From Odontesthes bonariensis (Eukaryota > Chordata > Actinopteri > Atheriniformes > Atherinopsidae): a DNA stretch of 64,000 nt. Below the pieces are notes generated by a model, which saw nothing but the letters and a program-made list of their open reading frames with translations, was not told the origin of the DNA and searched no databases. The stretch is taken from positions 33,534,349 to 33,598,348 of the forward strand of contig NC_134522.1 of assembly GCF_027942865.1 (NCBI RefSeq), read 5' to 3'. Below are positions 22,001 to 32,880 of the stretch, piece by piece (positions within the stretch are counted from its first letter, which is position 1; each line of letters opens with the position of its first letter). The translations under genes and the position numbers were made by a program.

Positions 22001-23497
22001 TACTGTTAGAACACAGACTGCACTGAGTCAAGTGTACCTCATGCACAGATTTAAATGCTTATCACACTGCGTTGCCTTCAAAGTTTGCCTGCTCAATGGT
22101 GGCTTAAATCAATAGGAGGGTTTCACTTGACGTCACTTCCGTATTTTCTAAGCGCGCGAACCTAAGTGGTGGGCAACCTGAGCTGGAGCCCACTGAAAAC
22201 ACTGTGTTTTGTTTGCCACTTTTTTTGCCCAAAATGCCTCAATAGAGGTGAGAAATGGAAAAAACTCAAAGAACAACACCGCCAAAAGTGGATAGTTAAC
22301 CTACGTTTACAGACTGGAGGGGCTGAATCTGCAAATGCTCGTGTCTGCGGTGACCACTTTGTCAAAGGTATGTGCGAAATCTAACTGTTTTGTAGTAGTG
22401 CAGTAAAGTATTATGTTGTTAAATGCCAATCAACAGTAATGTAATACGGGCTACGTTTGGGCTTTGTTTTGAAGGCTGCCCCAGCGCGTTGCTGACTACT
22501 GAGTCAATGGACTGGGCTCTGACGGTCAAGCTGGGTTACCAAAACACAGAGCTAAGACACCGTCATCGGTATTTCATGCGATCTCTGAGAGTGGTAGCCT
22601 AGAAATCTAGACGCCCCTAGCGGCCGCAAATGGAATTTGCTCCGGGGCCAGTCTAGTCACTTGTGGTCGTTTTGCAATGTTACAAATCAATAGTTGATCG
22701 AGCCAATCAAATCGTGAGGAGCGGGGTCGGAGGCCGGGCTACCTAGTGACGACAGAGGTGCGACGTTTCAGTGTGTAGTTCCAGAGAGAGGTTAAAAAAA
22801 AAAAAAAAAAAAAAAAGTTCAAGAGAGAGGTAAACAATGGCTGCGCCCGGCGAACAGGCTTTCCCCAGTCGATTGCGAGCATGATGTAGCGAAGACGGCG
22901 GGCCGATCTTCGTCTCAGAGCTGACAAAACTCTCCGGTAAGGCATTTGAACGGTCAAATTCCGTTAACGGGACGAGAGCAGTCAAAACCGGAAGTGCGTT
23001 ACTCACTGCGGCTAGCTTTAGCAGCGCTGAATTCGTCTGAACAAAATTGTAAATAGCCGGTATTTTGTCAGATTTTCAACACCTTCGGGGTCTAAACGAC
23101 TACTTTCTCGCCTGAAAATGTTTCAAATGTTGCTAAAGTTATATATTTACAGAGTTTAGAGCTTAAGAGAAATCAGCTTTTCAGGCCATAGACTACAAAC
23201 CACGTCGCGTTGACTACATAAAACTTCTTCATCGCTCTGATTGGTTGTTGCGCCATCCTATTGCGTGGCGTTGAACTTGACAGACAGCCGTTTATCCCGC
23301 CCACACTGCTATCCAGCGTCACTAGACCCCTGTACAGCTATTTGCTGTACGGGTCTGGCTTGCTAGGCTATGAGAGTGGTTGATCTAAACAAAACAAATT
23401 TGTCACGTCGTCACAATCTTCACGTTTCAGTAGTATCCACGAAGTGCTTAAGTGCTAACAGGGCACATTAGCTCTCAAGTTCTTCACAACAGAATCG

Positions 23498-23559
<62 letters not shown>

Positions 23560-26500
23560 CTCGTGCATTAGGCTAACAAAGACACAATGTCAGCATTTGG
23601 ATATTTGGATCTCGGCATTTTATCAAAACATAAACATTTTTTATTGTTATTTGAGTGCCAACATTCACACGGCATTCAACATGTTAAGTTCTGCTTTACT
23701 GCCCAGCCCTGCACTACACACTGCATTTTCCATTGGGATAATGCACCGTAAACAACACAGAAAACAAACTTACCCTGGCGAACACCAAAACACAATCATT
23801 CTGTAGATGTTTTACTCCGAGTTTGCTGATCCATCCGCTGTGGTAATAGTTGTATGCCTCCAAACTTTTGTGGGCCTTCATCTGTTGCTTGGTGTAGTAA
23901 GAAGTCTGAAGAACCAGGTAGCTCGTTATGTCCACAGCCTCTATTTTTGGCAAATTGTTCCGTCTTGCGAAAATTCGGACATTTTCATTAAGTATGGGTC
24001 ACGCCCAATGTATTTCTCAACTAAAGCCAAATACCTTTACCTATATGCCGGCTCCAAACCACTACAATATTCACTCATCTCCATATTGGTGCTGCTGTAG
24101 TCAAGCTTCCTGCCCACCAACTTAAATTTGCACGCTCCCGTGATGACGTAATTGAAACCCTCCTATTACTATGCACAGGCATCATTTGATGCTGATTATT
24201 AAGAAAAGTACCTCTTCAACCAGTGAGGCATAATTTCCTAATAAGATTGCAGAGGAAAGGAGAGATAATAGATGGTGAAAATGAGAAAAACAGATTCAAC
24301 AGCTGGACTCATTCGCTCGCTGAAAATGAATATCATGCTATGCAATCAGCTTAGGATAGATGTAAGCATTACTTAAGTCTGCTGTTTGAACCTGAAAAGA
24401 AGTCATATCGGTTATTTTTGTAACTTGTTTCTGCAGACGTAAATGATCTGTTTATCTAAGATTCTTAAGTTGGCTTGAACAAAACGATCTCTTCACAGAT
24501 TTAGGGGGTTCCTGCCATTTTGTGACACTTCTGCAGCAATGTTATTTTCAGTTGAAGTCACTAATCCCTCTTCATGGATGTATTTCTAACACTGATGTAT
24601 GTTTCTTCAGTGACAGAATTTGCTTGTGGAGCAGGAAGTGAGGATCTAAAGGGGGATTCTAATATTCCTAAACCTCAGATATATGATGACATTTACTTTG
24701 ATTCGGACTCAGAAGGCGAGGACACACCAAGTAAGAATAGAGTCTGAGTGAATGAATGGTTTTCCCTATGTCGACAAAAAAAAAATGTCATCATTATTAA
24801 TGCTTTGGTTGACCTTTTAAGTACATGTTTAGGGTTTTTTAATTACCTTGTATTTCAACATTTGTCTTAAATGTCTACTGTAGGCAGCTCCACAGGCAAG
24901 AGGCAGTTACAACGTGTAATTCCTACCAATGATGAGCTTCTTTATGACCCAGATGGGGACGACAATGACCAGGCCTGGGTTGATGCTCGGAGGTGGACAG
25001 GTTTTTTTCAGGCTTTCAAAAAAGATTGATGCCAGATTCTTTTTTATTTTTTTCTGATAGTCATTCAGACTCTTATCTTCCTGTGCAGGTATAGCAACCA
25101 AAGAGAACCAACTGTAGCATTGCAGTCACAACTTTGCAAGCCCCGAGGATTGCCGAAAAGTGACGCCGTTCTCAACTGTCCTGCCTGCATGACAACACTC
25201 TGTCTCGACTGTCAGAGGTCTGTGGCTTTTTCCAATATAATGTGGCATCACCGCTACCATTCATCACTCATCTTTAGTCACACCTTTTAAAAATGATTGA
25301 AAGTTTAACATTTCTGATGGAAGTAGATATTGTTACATTTAGTGCAACTACCGTATCAGAGGTGAGACTGACAGACACTCACCGGCCACTTCAGGTACAG
25401 CTTGCTGGTAAAAGGTTGGACCCCCTTTTGCCTTCAGAACTGCCTTAATTCTTCGTGGCATACTTTCAACAAGGTGTTGGAAACATTCCTCAGAGATTTT
25501 GGTTCATGTTGACATGATGGCATCATGCAGTTGCTGCACACAAGTTTACACAGATCCCCAGAGGCTTCACTATCCAGGAAAAAAATATACTCTCATATCC
25601 TTGAATTGTCCATTTGCAGTCGAGATGACTTTGGAATTTGTATTCTACTCCTCAAACACCAAAAATCTGCTAGAATGCCAACCAGATCAGCAGACTTACC
25701 GTATTTTCCGCACTATAGAGCGCACTGGATTATAAAGCGCACTGTCAATGAATGGTCTATTTTCGATCTTTTTTCATATATAAAGCGCATCGGGCTATAA
25801 GGCGCATTAAGCAAAACAAAACAGTGTCGTTGCTGTTACCTGGCAGTTCAGTGATGATTCGAAAACGAAACTTATAAAATCGGCTCGGCGCATGCGCAAA
25901 ACCACAAAGTAGCAATTCTCGACAAGTAGCACAAATCGACTGAACACCGGCCTTCGTGAAAGCTCGGACCACAGTTGAGACTGAGGCTATGTACACACGT
26001 AGCCGGGTATTTTTAAAACCGAATATTTCCCCCCCTCCGTTTATAAAATAATTTGTATCCACATTACCTCGTTTTCGAAAAAAACACCTTCCACACATAA
26101 CTGAACATCTGCGTTTTCACCTGTCTTGATAAGCCAAATGCATTTGCTGTTTTGCGCAATCTGCCCTCGTCAGCTAAATAATAAAGTGTGCACGCAACTT
26201 TTTTGAGCACACTGACAGGTGATCGCATGACAGTGGACTGCCCCTCGATATGAGGACGTAATAATTCCGACAGCGACAGGAGTGAGGACCGGGACATGCG
26301 AAATTGTCACGCCATTCCTCTGGGAGTACGACTTGGGCGTGTAAAATCAAGGCAGTAAACAGCGCCTGCACAATAATAACCACCACAGTTCTCAAGGCAT
26401 CCATGCTTCTTCAGTTAGCAAAGGTCGCATTATTTGTCCTGACCGAAGCCTGCGGGGATGAATAAAGCAATTTAATCCACAAAATAAAACTGTTCCAAAA

Positions 26501-28638
26501 ACTGAATATTCCTAAGGCATAGAAAAGACAATTCCACTCAACTCTGTCAAACGCCTTTGGATAACAATATGAAGTCAATATTCAACAAACTAATTGGGCG
26601 ATAGGAGGAGCAGACCAATGGATCTTTTCCTTTTTTTCAAAAGGAGAAAATGGAGGCTTGATTAATATCTCCAGTAGTAAAAGGGCCAACTTGTGCCAAA
26701 ACTTTCTTAAATATTCTAAAGGATAACCATCTGGATTCCATCTATCCTGGGCACCATTTTGAAATGCTAATGCACCTGTATTAAGTATGGCAATAGCTAT
26801 TGGTTTATCTAAATCAAAGGTGATGTCCAGATTAAAAAAAAGAAATTTCAAATTCAAAGCAGAACCCTGATCAGAGAATAAGGAGAAATGTAAAAAATCA
26901 TTCAATACATTGTTTATTTCTAATGGATCAATAGTATTGCCTGAATTAGTTTGAATTTGTTGGATATTATGAGATGCTAATGAATAATGCAACTGGTGTG
27001 CTAATACCTTGCTGGGAAAGAAAGATTCTCCTTATATATCTCTGGAGTTTGGGAGATGGCATACAAGTTATCGAGTTGAGATATGCATTGTGCCAACCTA
27101 ATAAGTTTTTCCTTTCTCAGTTTATTCTCTTGGAGGTTATCTCTCCCTAATATATTCCTTTAAAGCCTCCCATAGGACTGATGCAGACACATCAGGCAAT
27201 TTGTTCAAGCTCACAAAAAAGCCTTTATGTTGCGAGACAAAGTTAACAACATCCTTGTTTCGGACAGTAATGTAGCTCCCTCTTTCCTGTAGTATAGGCG
27301 GCCCGTTTCTTAGCTACCGCCGAGGGAAAGTCAGGGAAATTTGAGATCCTCCTGCCTATATAGGAGAGAGGGGCAGCTTCTCCAGCTCGGCGCAGAATTT
27401 GGTTCTGAACTTGAAATAAATTTATTCGAACAACTAGTTGGCAAGGAGGTTCGCCATCCTTGGGCCTAGCATGCAAGCTGCGACGAGCCTGATCCAATAT
27501 GGGCTTGTCATCAGATCTAAGTATTTCTTGTTGTAGCAGGGCCATGAACTCAGTGGGACAAGGGCCCCCTGAGCACTCGGGCAAACTCACCAGACGAACA
27601 TCGTTCCTTCTGGAACTTCCCTCCCAGTACATTTCTTGGATAGGGAATCAACCATGGTTGTTGGCTTGCCAAAGTTAGCTTGGAGATGGGATAGCTCACT
27701 TTTACAAGCATTAGCCGAGCGCTCGAGGTCCACAATTGTCTGTTCATTTGAAGCAATATTGTTCTCAAATGGCTCCAGAGCTGCCGTTACCGAGATGATG
27801 GATTCAAACTTGCTGATAATATCCATGCATGACTTTGTCTCTTAGCCATTGTTAAATAACTGCAACACCATTTACATCAATGTTTCTCTACATGAAAACC
27901 AAGTTGTCACCAATGTAACATTTTAGTTTTTACAGCAGAATTATTTGGAATAAAGCAAGAATTGCAAGAATGCAGAAGTTTTTTTTCTATTTTGCTTCTT
28001 AAATACATTAATGGCAGCTTAAGAATAAGGACTGTATTATGCTGAGCTTAAAGGTAGCTCTAATCTTTTACATCACCATTACATGTCTATTTTTTTTGTT
28101 TGCAAGGAGTTTCAGTGTTTCCTGAGTCATTAATCAAATACAAATGGTATTATAATGATATCTACTTAAACATAATAGATGAGACATGTCAACTATTTCC
28201 TGACGTTTACCTGGCTAACAAATCAAATGGAATAGAAATATGATAAAAACTCAAATAAAAAAGTTGCAAGCCTTAATGAATATTGTTAAACTTTTTCTTA
28301 CCAAGTTCTGTATTATCTGCATTGAGAATGATCATTTTAAAACCATTAATAATGTGTCTTGGTTCTGTTCATTCAGGCATGAAAAGTACCAAACTCAGTA
28401 TCGAGCCATGTTTGTGATGAACTGCAAAGTGAAAAGAGATGAGGTGTTGCGCTACAAACATCAGCTGGAAAAGAAACAAAGGACGAGGAGAGGAGGACAG
28501 AAAAGCGGAGTACAAGGAAGGATGGACACCGAAGACGCTTATCACCCAGTGCACTGTTCAGAGTGCTCCACAGAGGTGGCTATGTTCGACAAAGACGAGG
28601 TCTACCATTTCTTTAACATCCTGGCCAGCCACTGCTGA
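16042..28638 (+). CDS. eapp: eapp, E2F-associated phosphoprotein (6 exons)
   Basis: The exons are 16042-16121, 21396-21574, 24611-24730, 24884-24992, 25089-25217 and 28377-28638 (stop TGA 28636-28638). All have GT-AG borders and matching phases, giving 292 aa (the human protein is about 285). The recognisable order is an acidic N-terminus with SSDDELDVLLNGTPDQKKK and TGESESSSADEFDKEMEAEL, then DDIYFDSDSEGED, IPTNDELLYDP, DQAWVDARR, the cysteine cluster LNCPACMTTLCLDCQRHEKY, QYRAMFVMNC, and the C-terminal HPVHCSECSTEVAMFDKDEV. EAPP binds E2F1-3 and modulates E2F-driven transcription and cell-cycle entry in the nucleus. The cysteine pairs look metal-binding. The first 26 residues (MNGLCKSPEFDSYEID...) are the least certain part, because exon 1 was chosen by position, phase and splice donor. 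A poly(A) signal AATAAA is at 28698-28703. The introns carry many transposons. Confidence 0.92.
16528..16908 (-). mobile_element. Truncated L1-type LINE 3' end with 20-bp target duplication (eapp intron 1)
   Basis: About 380 bp match 36590-36950 and represent the C-terminal coding end and 3' UTR of an L1-like LINE in minus orientation. The flanks AACACGTCGTGGTATATATA (ending near 16527) and AACACGTCATGGTATATATA (16909-16928) are a 20-bp target duplication with one mismatch. Confidence 0.8.
17300..17650 (-). repeat. LINE/SINE-like repeat (inverted copy of 7228-7375)
   Basis: This is the minus-orientation copy of the GTAAAGCACTTTGAATTGTT family: CAAATTTATTTATATAGCAC then CAATTCAAAGTGCTTTACAT. 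It continues about 200 bp further than the copy near 7.3 kb. Confidence 0.6.
17850..18375 (+). mobile_element. Harbinger-like nonautonomous element (eapp intron 1)
   Basis: The imperfect inverted ends are AAGGCTCGTGTATACTTCGC and, as reverse complement, AAGCCTGATTTATACTCGG. The body is rich in CTGCG/CGCAG motifs. A plus-strand frame holds QLIDLEIEEILLLLELAERRK, the leucine-rich start of Harbinger-type transposases, then stops. The rest of the transposase is missing. Confidence 0.5.
18431..18665. repeat. Duplicated segment copy A with (TTC)n expansion
   Basis: A 235-bp segment nearly identical to 20495-20693. It differs mainly by a TTC tract (18598-18647) that is 12 units longer than in copy B. 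Confidence 0.85.
18660..19010. other. Probable DNA-transposon debris
   Basis: The stretch begins TTAAAGGACAAGACCG, which resembles the TTAA-flanked termini of fish Kolobok/MITE families, but no matching right end is seen. It holds no gene. Confidence 0.25.
19030..20073. mobile_element. TTCGAATATTCG-type hAT-like element
   Basis: The right end (reverse complement TAGGGCTGTCAACGAATATT, then repeated TTCGAA blocks) is at about 20073. The left end near 19060-19115 carries CATTCGAATATTCG and GAATTCGAACTATTCGAATA. In between there is no transposase, only short frames without known domains. The palindromic TTCGAA blocks are typical of one fish hAT MITE group. The left border is uncertain. Confidence 0.45.
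20363..20429. repeat. 67-bp direct repeat, left copy
   Basis: Identical with one mismatch to 20823-20889, offset exactly 460 bp. The shared core includes CACAAATATGGGCTAGTTTT. Confidence 0.9.
20495..20693. repeat. Duplicated segment copy B
   Basis: Copy of 18431-18665 with a short TTC tract. It lies inside the interval bounded by the two 67-bp direct repeats. Confidence 0.85.
20823..20889. repeat. 67-bp direct repeat, right copy
   Basis: See 20363-20429. Together they flank a 393-bp interval that contains duplicated segment copy B. Confidence 0.9.
22595..23370. mobile_element. 776-bp nonautonomous element with 9-bp target duplication
   Basis: The ends TAGCCTAGAAATCTAGACGC and (reverse complement) TAGCCTAGCAAGCCAGACCC form an inverted repeat. 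TGAGAGTGG flanks both sides (22586-22594, 23371-23379). There is no transposase. A 9-bp duplication suggests a Mutator-like mobiliser; an 8-bp hAT reading is less symmetrical. Confidence 0.7.
23493..23558. repeat. (CT)n microsatellite
   Basis: A long CT dinucleotide run inside the THAP transposon. Confidence 0.9.
25380..25700. other. Degenerate interspersed repeat (eapp intron 5)
   Basis: The stretch containing TTTTGCCTTCAGAACTGCCT and TTCAACAAGGTGTTGGAAAC is recognisable as a common fish interspersed repeat, but I cannot name the family. Its frames have no known domain. Confidence 0.35.
25700..25815. repeat. AAGCGCA-type palindromic MITE terminus
   Basis: CCGTATTTTCCGCACTATAG is followed by repeated ATAAAGCGCA/ATAAGGCGCA units. 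This is a characteristic terminus of a widespread vertebrate MITE group. Only one end is identified. Confidence 0.5.
25983..26404 (-). pseudogene. PIF/Harbinger transposase N-terminal fragment
   Basis: Minus-strand frames read VLPEEWRDNF, then (26297-26064) MSRSSLLSLSELLRPHIEGQ, STVMRSPVSV, LYYLADEGRLRKTANAFGLS. This is the N-terminal helix-turn-helix region of HARBI1-like transposases. A frameshift separates the two parts and the DDE nuclease is missing. GGCTATGTACACACGTAGCC near 25985 looks like a terminus. Confidence 0.75.
26440..27850 (-). pseudogene. L1-type LINE remnant (ORF1 and start of ORF2 RT)
   Basis: In minus orientation, 27826-27243 carries an L1 ORF1-like protein: a coiled-coil stretch (ASNEQTIVDLERSANACKSE), then RRNDVRLVSLPE, PILDQARRSLHARPKDGEPP, RRISNFPDFPSAVAKKRAA. 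A frame break separates the halves. After a gap, 26992-26582 carries the beginning of the ORF2 reverse transcriptase (DRWNPDGYPLEYLRKFWHKL), and 26575-26500 has YPKAFDRVEWN, the palm A motif, directly after it because the intervening segment is deleted. The endonuclease is absent. Confidence 0.75.
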
Positions 28639-28697
28639 TGCGGTGTAAGCAAGCTGGAAGTTGTTTTATTTCTGCTTTTCTTTTTATGAATACTCTG

Positions 28698-28703
28698 AAT
28701 AAA
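28698..28703 (+). promoter_or_regulatory. eapp poly(A) signal
   Basis: AATAAA lies 60 bp after the eapp stop codon. Confidence 0.7.
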
Positions 28704-29620
28704 TTGCATATTCTGGCCTTGTAGGCAACCTTTTGCAATTAAGTTTACCATTTTTCAATGTAATATTTTTGCCAGTGTAACAGTTCTGCTGTTGCATCCT
28801 CACTGACGGGGAGAATCTTGGGACCCATTTCAGGAAACAAATCATTATCCCAAACACTTCAGATGTGTCATATAACAGGGCGTTTGACCTGCTTACAGAA
28901 GAAAGGTAAATACATTTCTGAAAAAATAGTCAAATGCCCACTGCCTGTAATTTGTACACAAAAACCTTTCAGTAATAATTTGACTGTAAAAATCAAATTT
29001 TCTGATTTTAAAAGAATGAATAAATCTGCTCAGCTCTAAATTAGTACTCATGCTAGAATACTGTGCATCCTGGTGTCTCTAGTGCTGTGTTGTTTCTTTT
29101 CTGAAACTTTAGTTTTTTTCACAAAGCTATTTTTTCTTTTTCTTTTTTTCACTTTACAGTTGTATTGATACTGTTTTTTCTCCTTTAGGATTTTAGCTAT
29201 TATGTTATGTTTGTTGCTACTGTAATACAATGGTTGTTCTGATAAGTTAGTTTTATGTTATATCCCTCAGTTGAGAGGTATTGACAAGAAAGCATAGGAT
29301 ATAGGCTGCTTTGAGTTGTGAATTGTTTTCATGGCAAGAATGTAGCCAGAATCCGGAAATATTCTACAGATGTTCCGGAATAGTGAGGACACAAATGTCC
29401 TCAACATTGGCTGCAAAATTTCTGTGTAGATTTTCCACCCAGCCTTCTAGTAAAATCACTGGAATATCAATATCACTCAGTGTTGAAACTTGCTGCGTCC
29501 TGCACACTCTGCAGCTGTTGTTCCACAAGAACTGCCTGTGAAAGTTGGAAAAAGTTCTATAGGAAGTTTCTGGATATTGTAATTACATCTTAGATTAAAA
29601 AAAAAAAAAGTATCCTCACA
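28704..29620. other. Intergenic, no gene seen
   Basis: AT-rich sequence downstream of eapp. Short frames have no domain, and no RNA gene or clear repeat is visible. Confidence 0.4.
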
Positions 29621-29629
29621 AAGCCTGAA

Positions 29630-30160
29630 ATACACTATATTGCCAAAAGTATTCACTCACCCATCCAAATAATTCAATTCAGGTGTTCCGATCACTTCCA
29701 TGGCCACAGGTGTGGCTTCAAGCACCTCGGCATGCAGACTGCATCTACAAACATTTGTGAAAGATTATTTCGCTCTCAGGAGCTCAGTGAGTTCCAGCAT
29801 GGTACCATGATAGGATGCCACCTGTGCAACAAGTCCAGTCATGAAATTTCCTCTCTACTAAATATTCCACAGTCAACTGTCAGTGGTATTATAACAAAGT
29901 GGAAGCGATTGGGAACGACAGCAGCCATGTAAAATACCAGAGCGGGCTTGGAGGATGCTGAGGCTCATAGTGCGCAGAGGTCACGAACTCTCTGCAGAGT
30001 AATTCGCTACAGACCTCCAAACTTCATGTGGCCTTCAGATTAGCTCAAGAACAGTGCATAGAGAGCTTGATGGAATGGGTTTCCGTGGCCGAGCAGGAGA
30101 ACGGTACATGTCTGACTGCATTGTGCCAAGTGGAAAGTTTGGTGGAGGGGGGTGTAAGAT
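29630..30160 (+). mobile_element. Internally deleted Tc1/mariner element
   Basis: It starts with the typical fish Tc1 terminus CACTATATTGCCAAAAGTAT. Frame 29732-29932 holds the transposase helix-turn-helix region: QELSEFQHGTMIGCHLCNKS, SHEISSLLNIPQSTVS, ITKWKRLG. Plus-strand fragments then jump from GFRGRAGERYMSD to CIVPSGKFGGGG with the middle missing. The DDE catalytic domain is lost and the right end is not seen. Confidence 0.75.
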
Positions 30161-30299
30161 TAGGCTGTGGTGAAAGGAGGAGGCTGGACTCAAGACGTCA
30201 TCTGGTGCTTGACTTTTATTCAGGTTCACCGGTAAAGTGTCGTGTAGTTGTGCAAAGGTGCATTGTGGGGGAAAAATAACAAATATTAAATAATATGTG

Positions 30300-30799
30300 G
30301 ATTCTTTTAAGTATAAAGTGAAGTAAAAAGGGTGAAAAAGTGCATATCTAATTCTATATAGTATATACAGTATGTACAGATATCGTCAGATAAACTGCTG
30401 ATCAGAAATAAAAAAATATTGAGAAATCTTTCACTGAGTTCCAACAGTTTTTCTAATTCCTCTAACATTAACGAAGCTGACACTGGAAATGACTCGAGCT
30501 ATAGAACTACCAAGCACCATTGAATACAGTAGAAAACACTGCAAATGTATCTAAAACGGGCAACTGTATACTTTGTTATGGACTGCTTGGAAAACCTAAA
30601 GCTTACCTGGATGTGTTTTTTCAAATTGAACGGTGACTTTTTGAATGCCGTAAGCTGATGCCGCTTCGGTGATCAAGGTTTGCAGCGTATTTGATAGGAA
30701 TTGTCTTTAGTTCCAGCAAGGTTTCATGTGCTTTAGCCAGCAAACTATTGCAAAATATGAAATGATTAAATCAAATATTAATCTAAATGAAACTTTTTC
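30300..30799. other. Intergenic, no gene seen
   Basis: AT-rich sequence between the Tc1 remnant and the left inverted arm. No domain or structured repeat is recognised. Confidence 0.35.
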
Positions 30800-31457
30800 T
30801 GGTTAAAACAATATTAGATGACAAAATAAATGTGTCAGTTGTGCAAAAACAAATTGCTTTCAACCAAACATTTTATTATACAATGTCATGGAAAATGTAA
30901 AAGAAGCCTGAATAAAGAAGTGCTTTTACGAGTATTTTCGGTAGTTTAATGATCTGCATTTGATTAAATGAAAGGGTTTGGACATTGGAAATGTGCTGAA
31001 GTCCTCATGAAGGTTTATCCTTGGCAGAATGACAGCAGCTTCCTTTAACAGCGACCACCACATCTGCTGAGCTCCCTGACAACAACAGAGAAACAGTTCA
31101 TAATCACAGGTGCAGTCATGCTGAAAAACAAAGTGGAAACCTGAAGGAATGAACTGTAAACAAGAAAATTAGATAAACTTATTACAAGGGCAATCTTTCT
31201 TTACATTCAGTTTGAAATGAATGAGTGATTTTCAGAGAATGAAAACACCTCTGGACAGTGCTGGAGGTGTTCACTGAATTGTCAGCAATCCAGTCCTCGT
31301 ATCTTTAAAAGAAAGTCTGGCTTGTTGGAAACCAAATAGAAAGTTTTCTTCACTAATAGTTCGGCAGACTTTCTGAAGCTCTTTCAGTTTCTCTTTGGAC
31401 ATTTTCTGCTTTCTCTCTCATTTTCAGTCTCGTCCTTATACCTGACCATATTCAGGT
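30800..31457 (+). repeat. Left arm of a long inverted repeat
   Basis: About 650 bp align, with small gaps, to the reverse complement of 34086-34722. Shared blocks include TTCAACCAAACATTTTAT, GCTGAGCTCCCTGACAACAA and GTGTTCACTGAA. It holds no known protein domain. Confidence 0.85.
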
Positions 31458-32880
31458 ACAGATGAAGTCATTGTAGTGGGTGTCTTTAATATTCATGTAG
31501 ATGTTGAAAATGACAGCCTAAATATTAACTTTAAATAGACTATTGGATTTTCTCAGAGTGTTCACAGACCGACTCACTGCCTTAATCACACCCTTGATCT
31601 TGTGCTGACTTATGGCATTGAGAGTGAACAGTTAACAGTGTTCCCTCTTAACTCTGTCTTATCTGACCATTTTTTGATAACCTTTGAGTTTACATTACTT
31701 GACTATACAGCTTCTGAGAAGAAATTTACATATAGAAGGTGTCTATCAGAGGATGCTGTAACCAGATTTAAAGAATTAATTCCATCATCCTTTTCTTCAC
31801 TGCCATGTGCAGATATGACAGAGGACGACTACCTAAACTTTACTCCAGCAACACTTGACTCTCTTGTTGACAGCACTATAGTTTCAATGTGTACAACACT
31901 GGACAATGTTGCCCCTCTGAAAAGGAAGGTAATCAGTCAGAAGAGGTTGGCTCCTTGGTATAATTCACAGCTGCGTGCTTTAAAGCAGACTGCAAGAAAG
32001 CTGGAGAGACAGTGGTGTTCCTCTAATTTAGAAGAGTCTCAATTAGTCTGGAAAGATAGTTTAATAACGTATAAGAAAGCCCTTCGTGAAGCTATAACTG
32101 CTTATTATTCATCATTGATAGAAGAGAATAAGAATAATCCCAGGTTTCTTTTCAGCACTGTAGCCAGGCTGACTAAGAGTCCGAGCTCTGCTGAGCCAGG
32201 TATTCCTTTAACTCTCAGCAGTGATGATTTCTTTATCAATAAAATTGTTTCTATCAGAGAGAAGATTGATGGAGTCCTTCCCAACATTTTCAGTGATGTA
32301 TCATCAAGTACAGCAGCTTTAGAAGTATCTTTAGAACCTGATTTGTATTTAGACGGCTTCTGCCCAGTTGATCTCTCTGAGCTAACAACAGCAATAGTCT
32401 CTTCTAAACCATCAACTTGTGTTTTAGACCCAATCCCAACCAGACTGTTCAAGGAGGTTTTCCCATTAATTGACACTTCCATATTGGATTTGATCAATCT
32501 GTCTTTGTTGACAGGATATGTACCTCAGCCTTTTAAGGTTGCTGTAATTAAACCTTTACTTAAAAAACCTACTCTTGACTCAGAAGTGTTGGCTCATTAT
32601 AGACCTATATCCAATCTCCCTTTTATGTCTAAAGTTCTTGAAAAAACAGTTGCAGCTCAGCTTTGTGATCATTTCCACAGAAATAATCTGTTTGAAGAGT
32701 TTCAGTCAGGATTCAGAGTGCATCATAGCACAGAAACTGCGCTACTGAAAGTTACCCATGATCTCCTCTTAGCCTCTGATAGCGGACTTGTTGCTTGTCC
32801 TGTTGGATCTCAGTGTTGCATTTGATACGGTCGATCACAGCATGCTATTACAAAGGGTTGTTATTGGGTAGCTTCAACAG
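31458..32880 (+). pseudogene. L2/Maui-type LINE fragment inside the inverted repeat
   Basis: Frame 31602-32825 (407 codons) starts in the endonuclease C-terminus (VLSDHFLITFEF). It crosses the linker (RLAPWYNSQLRALKQTARKL, FLFSTVARLTKSP) and enters the reverse transcriptase (CVLDPIPTRLFKEVFPLI, HYRPISNLPFMSKVLEKTVA, FQSGFRVHHSTETALLKV). A one-base frameshift near 32790 breaks it just before motif A (LDLSVAFDTVDHSMLL in the next frame). The copy ends near 32880, so it lacks motifs B and C. Confidence 0.85.

Larger units (their letters stand above)
22111..24167 (+). mobile_element. THAP-domain DNA transposon remnant (eapp intron 2)
   Basis: A terminal inverted repeat AATAGGAGGGTTTCA / TGAAACCCTCCTATT (22111-22125, 24153-24167) encloses 2.06 kb. 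A plus-strand frame near the left end (about 22205-22380) holds HRQKWIVNLRL and ANARVCGDHFVKG, the second half of a THAP zinc finger. Near the right end a minus-strand frame (23953-23714) reads PKIEAVDITSYLVLQTSYYT then MKAHKSLEAYNYYHSGWI. This pattern resembles the large THAP-associated proteins of fish elements (SWIM/YqaJ type, by recollection). A 776-bp element and a CT microsatellite interrupt it. No complete ORF survives. Confidence 0.6.

Noticed and set aside
28240..28376. 5' part of the frame over eapp exon 6
   Set aside because: It lies upstream of the splice acceptor at 28376/28377 and is intronic. It has no homology to the family.
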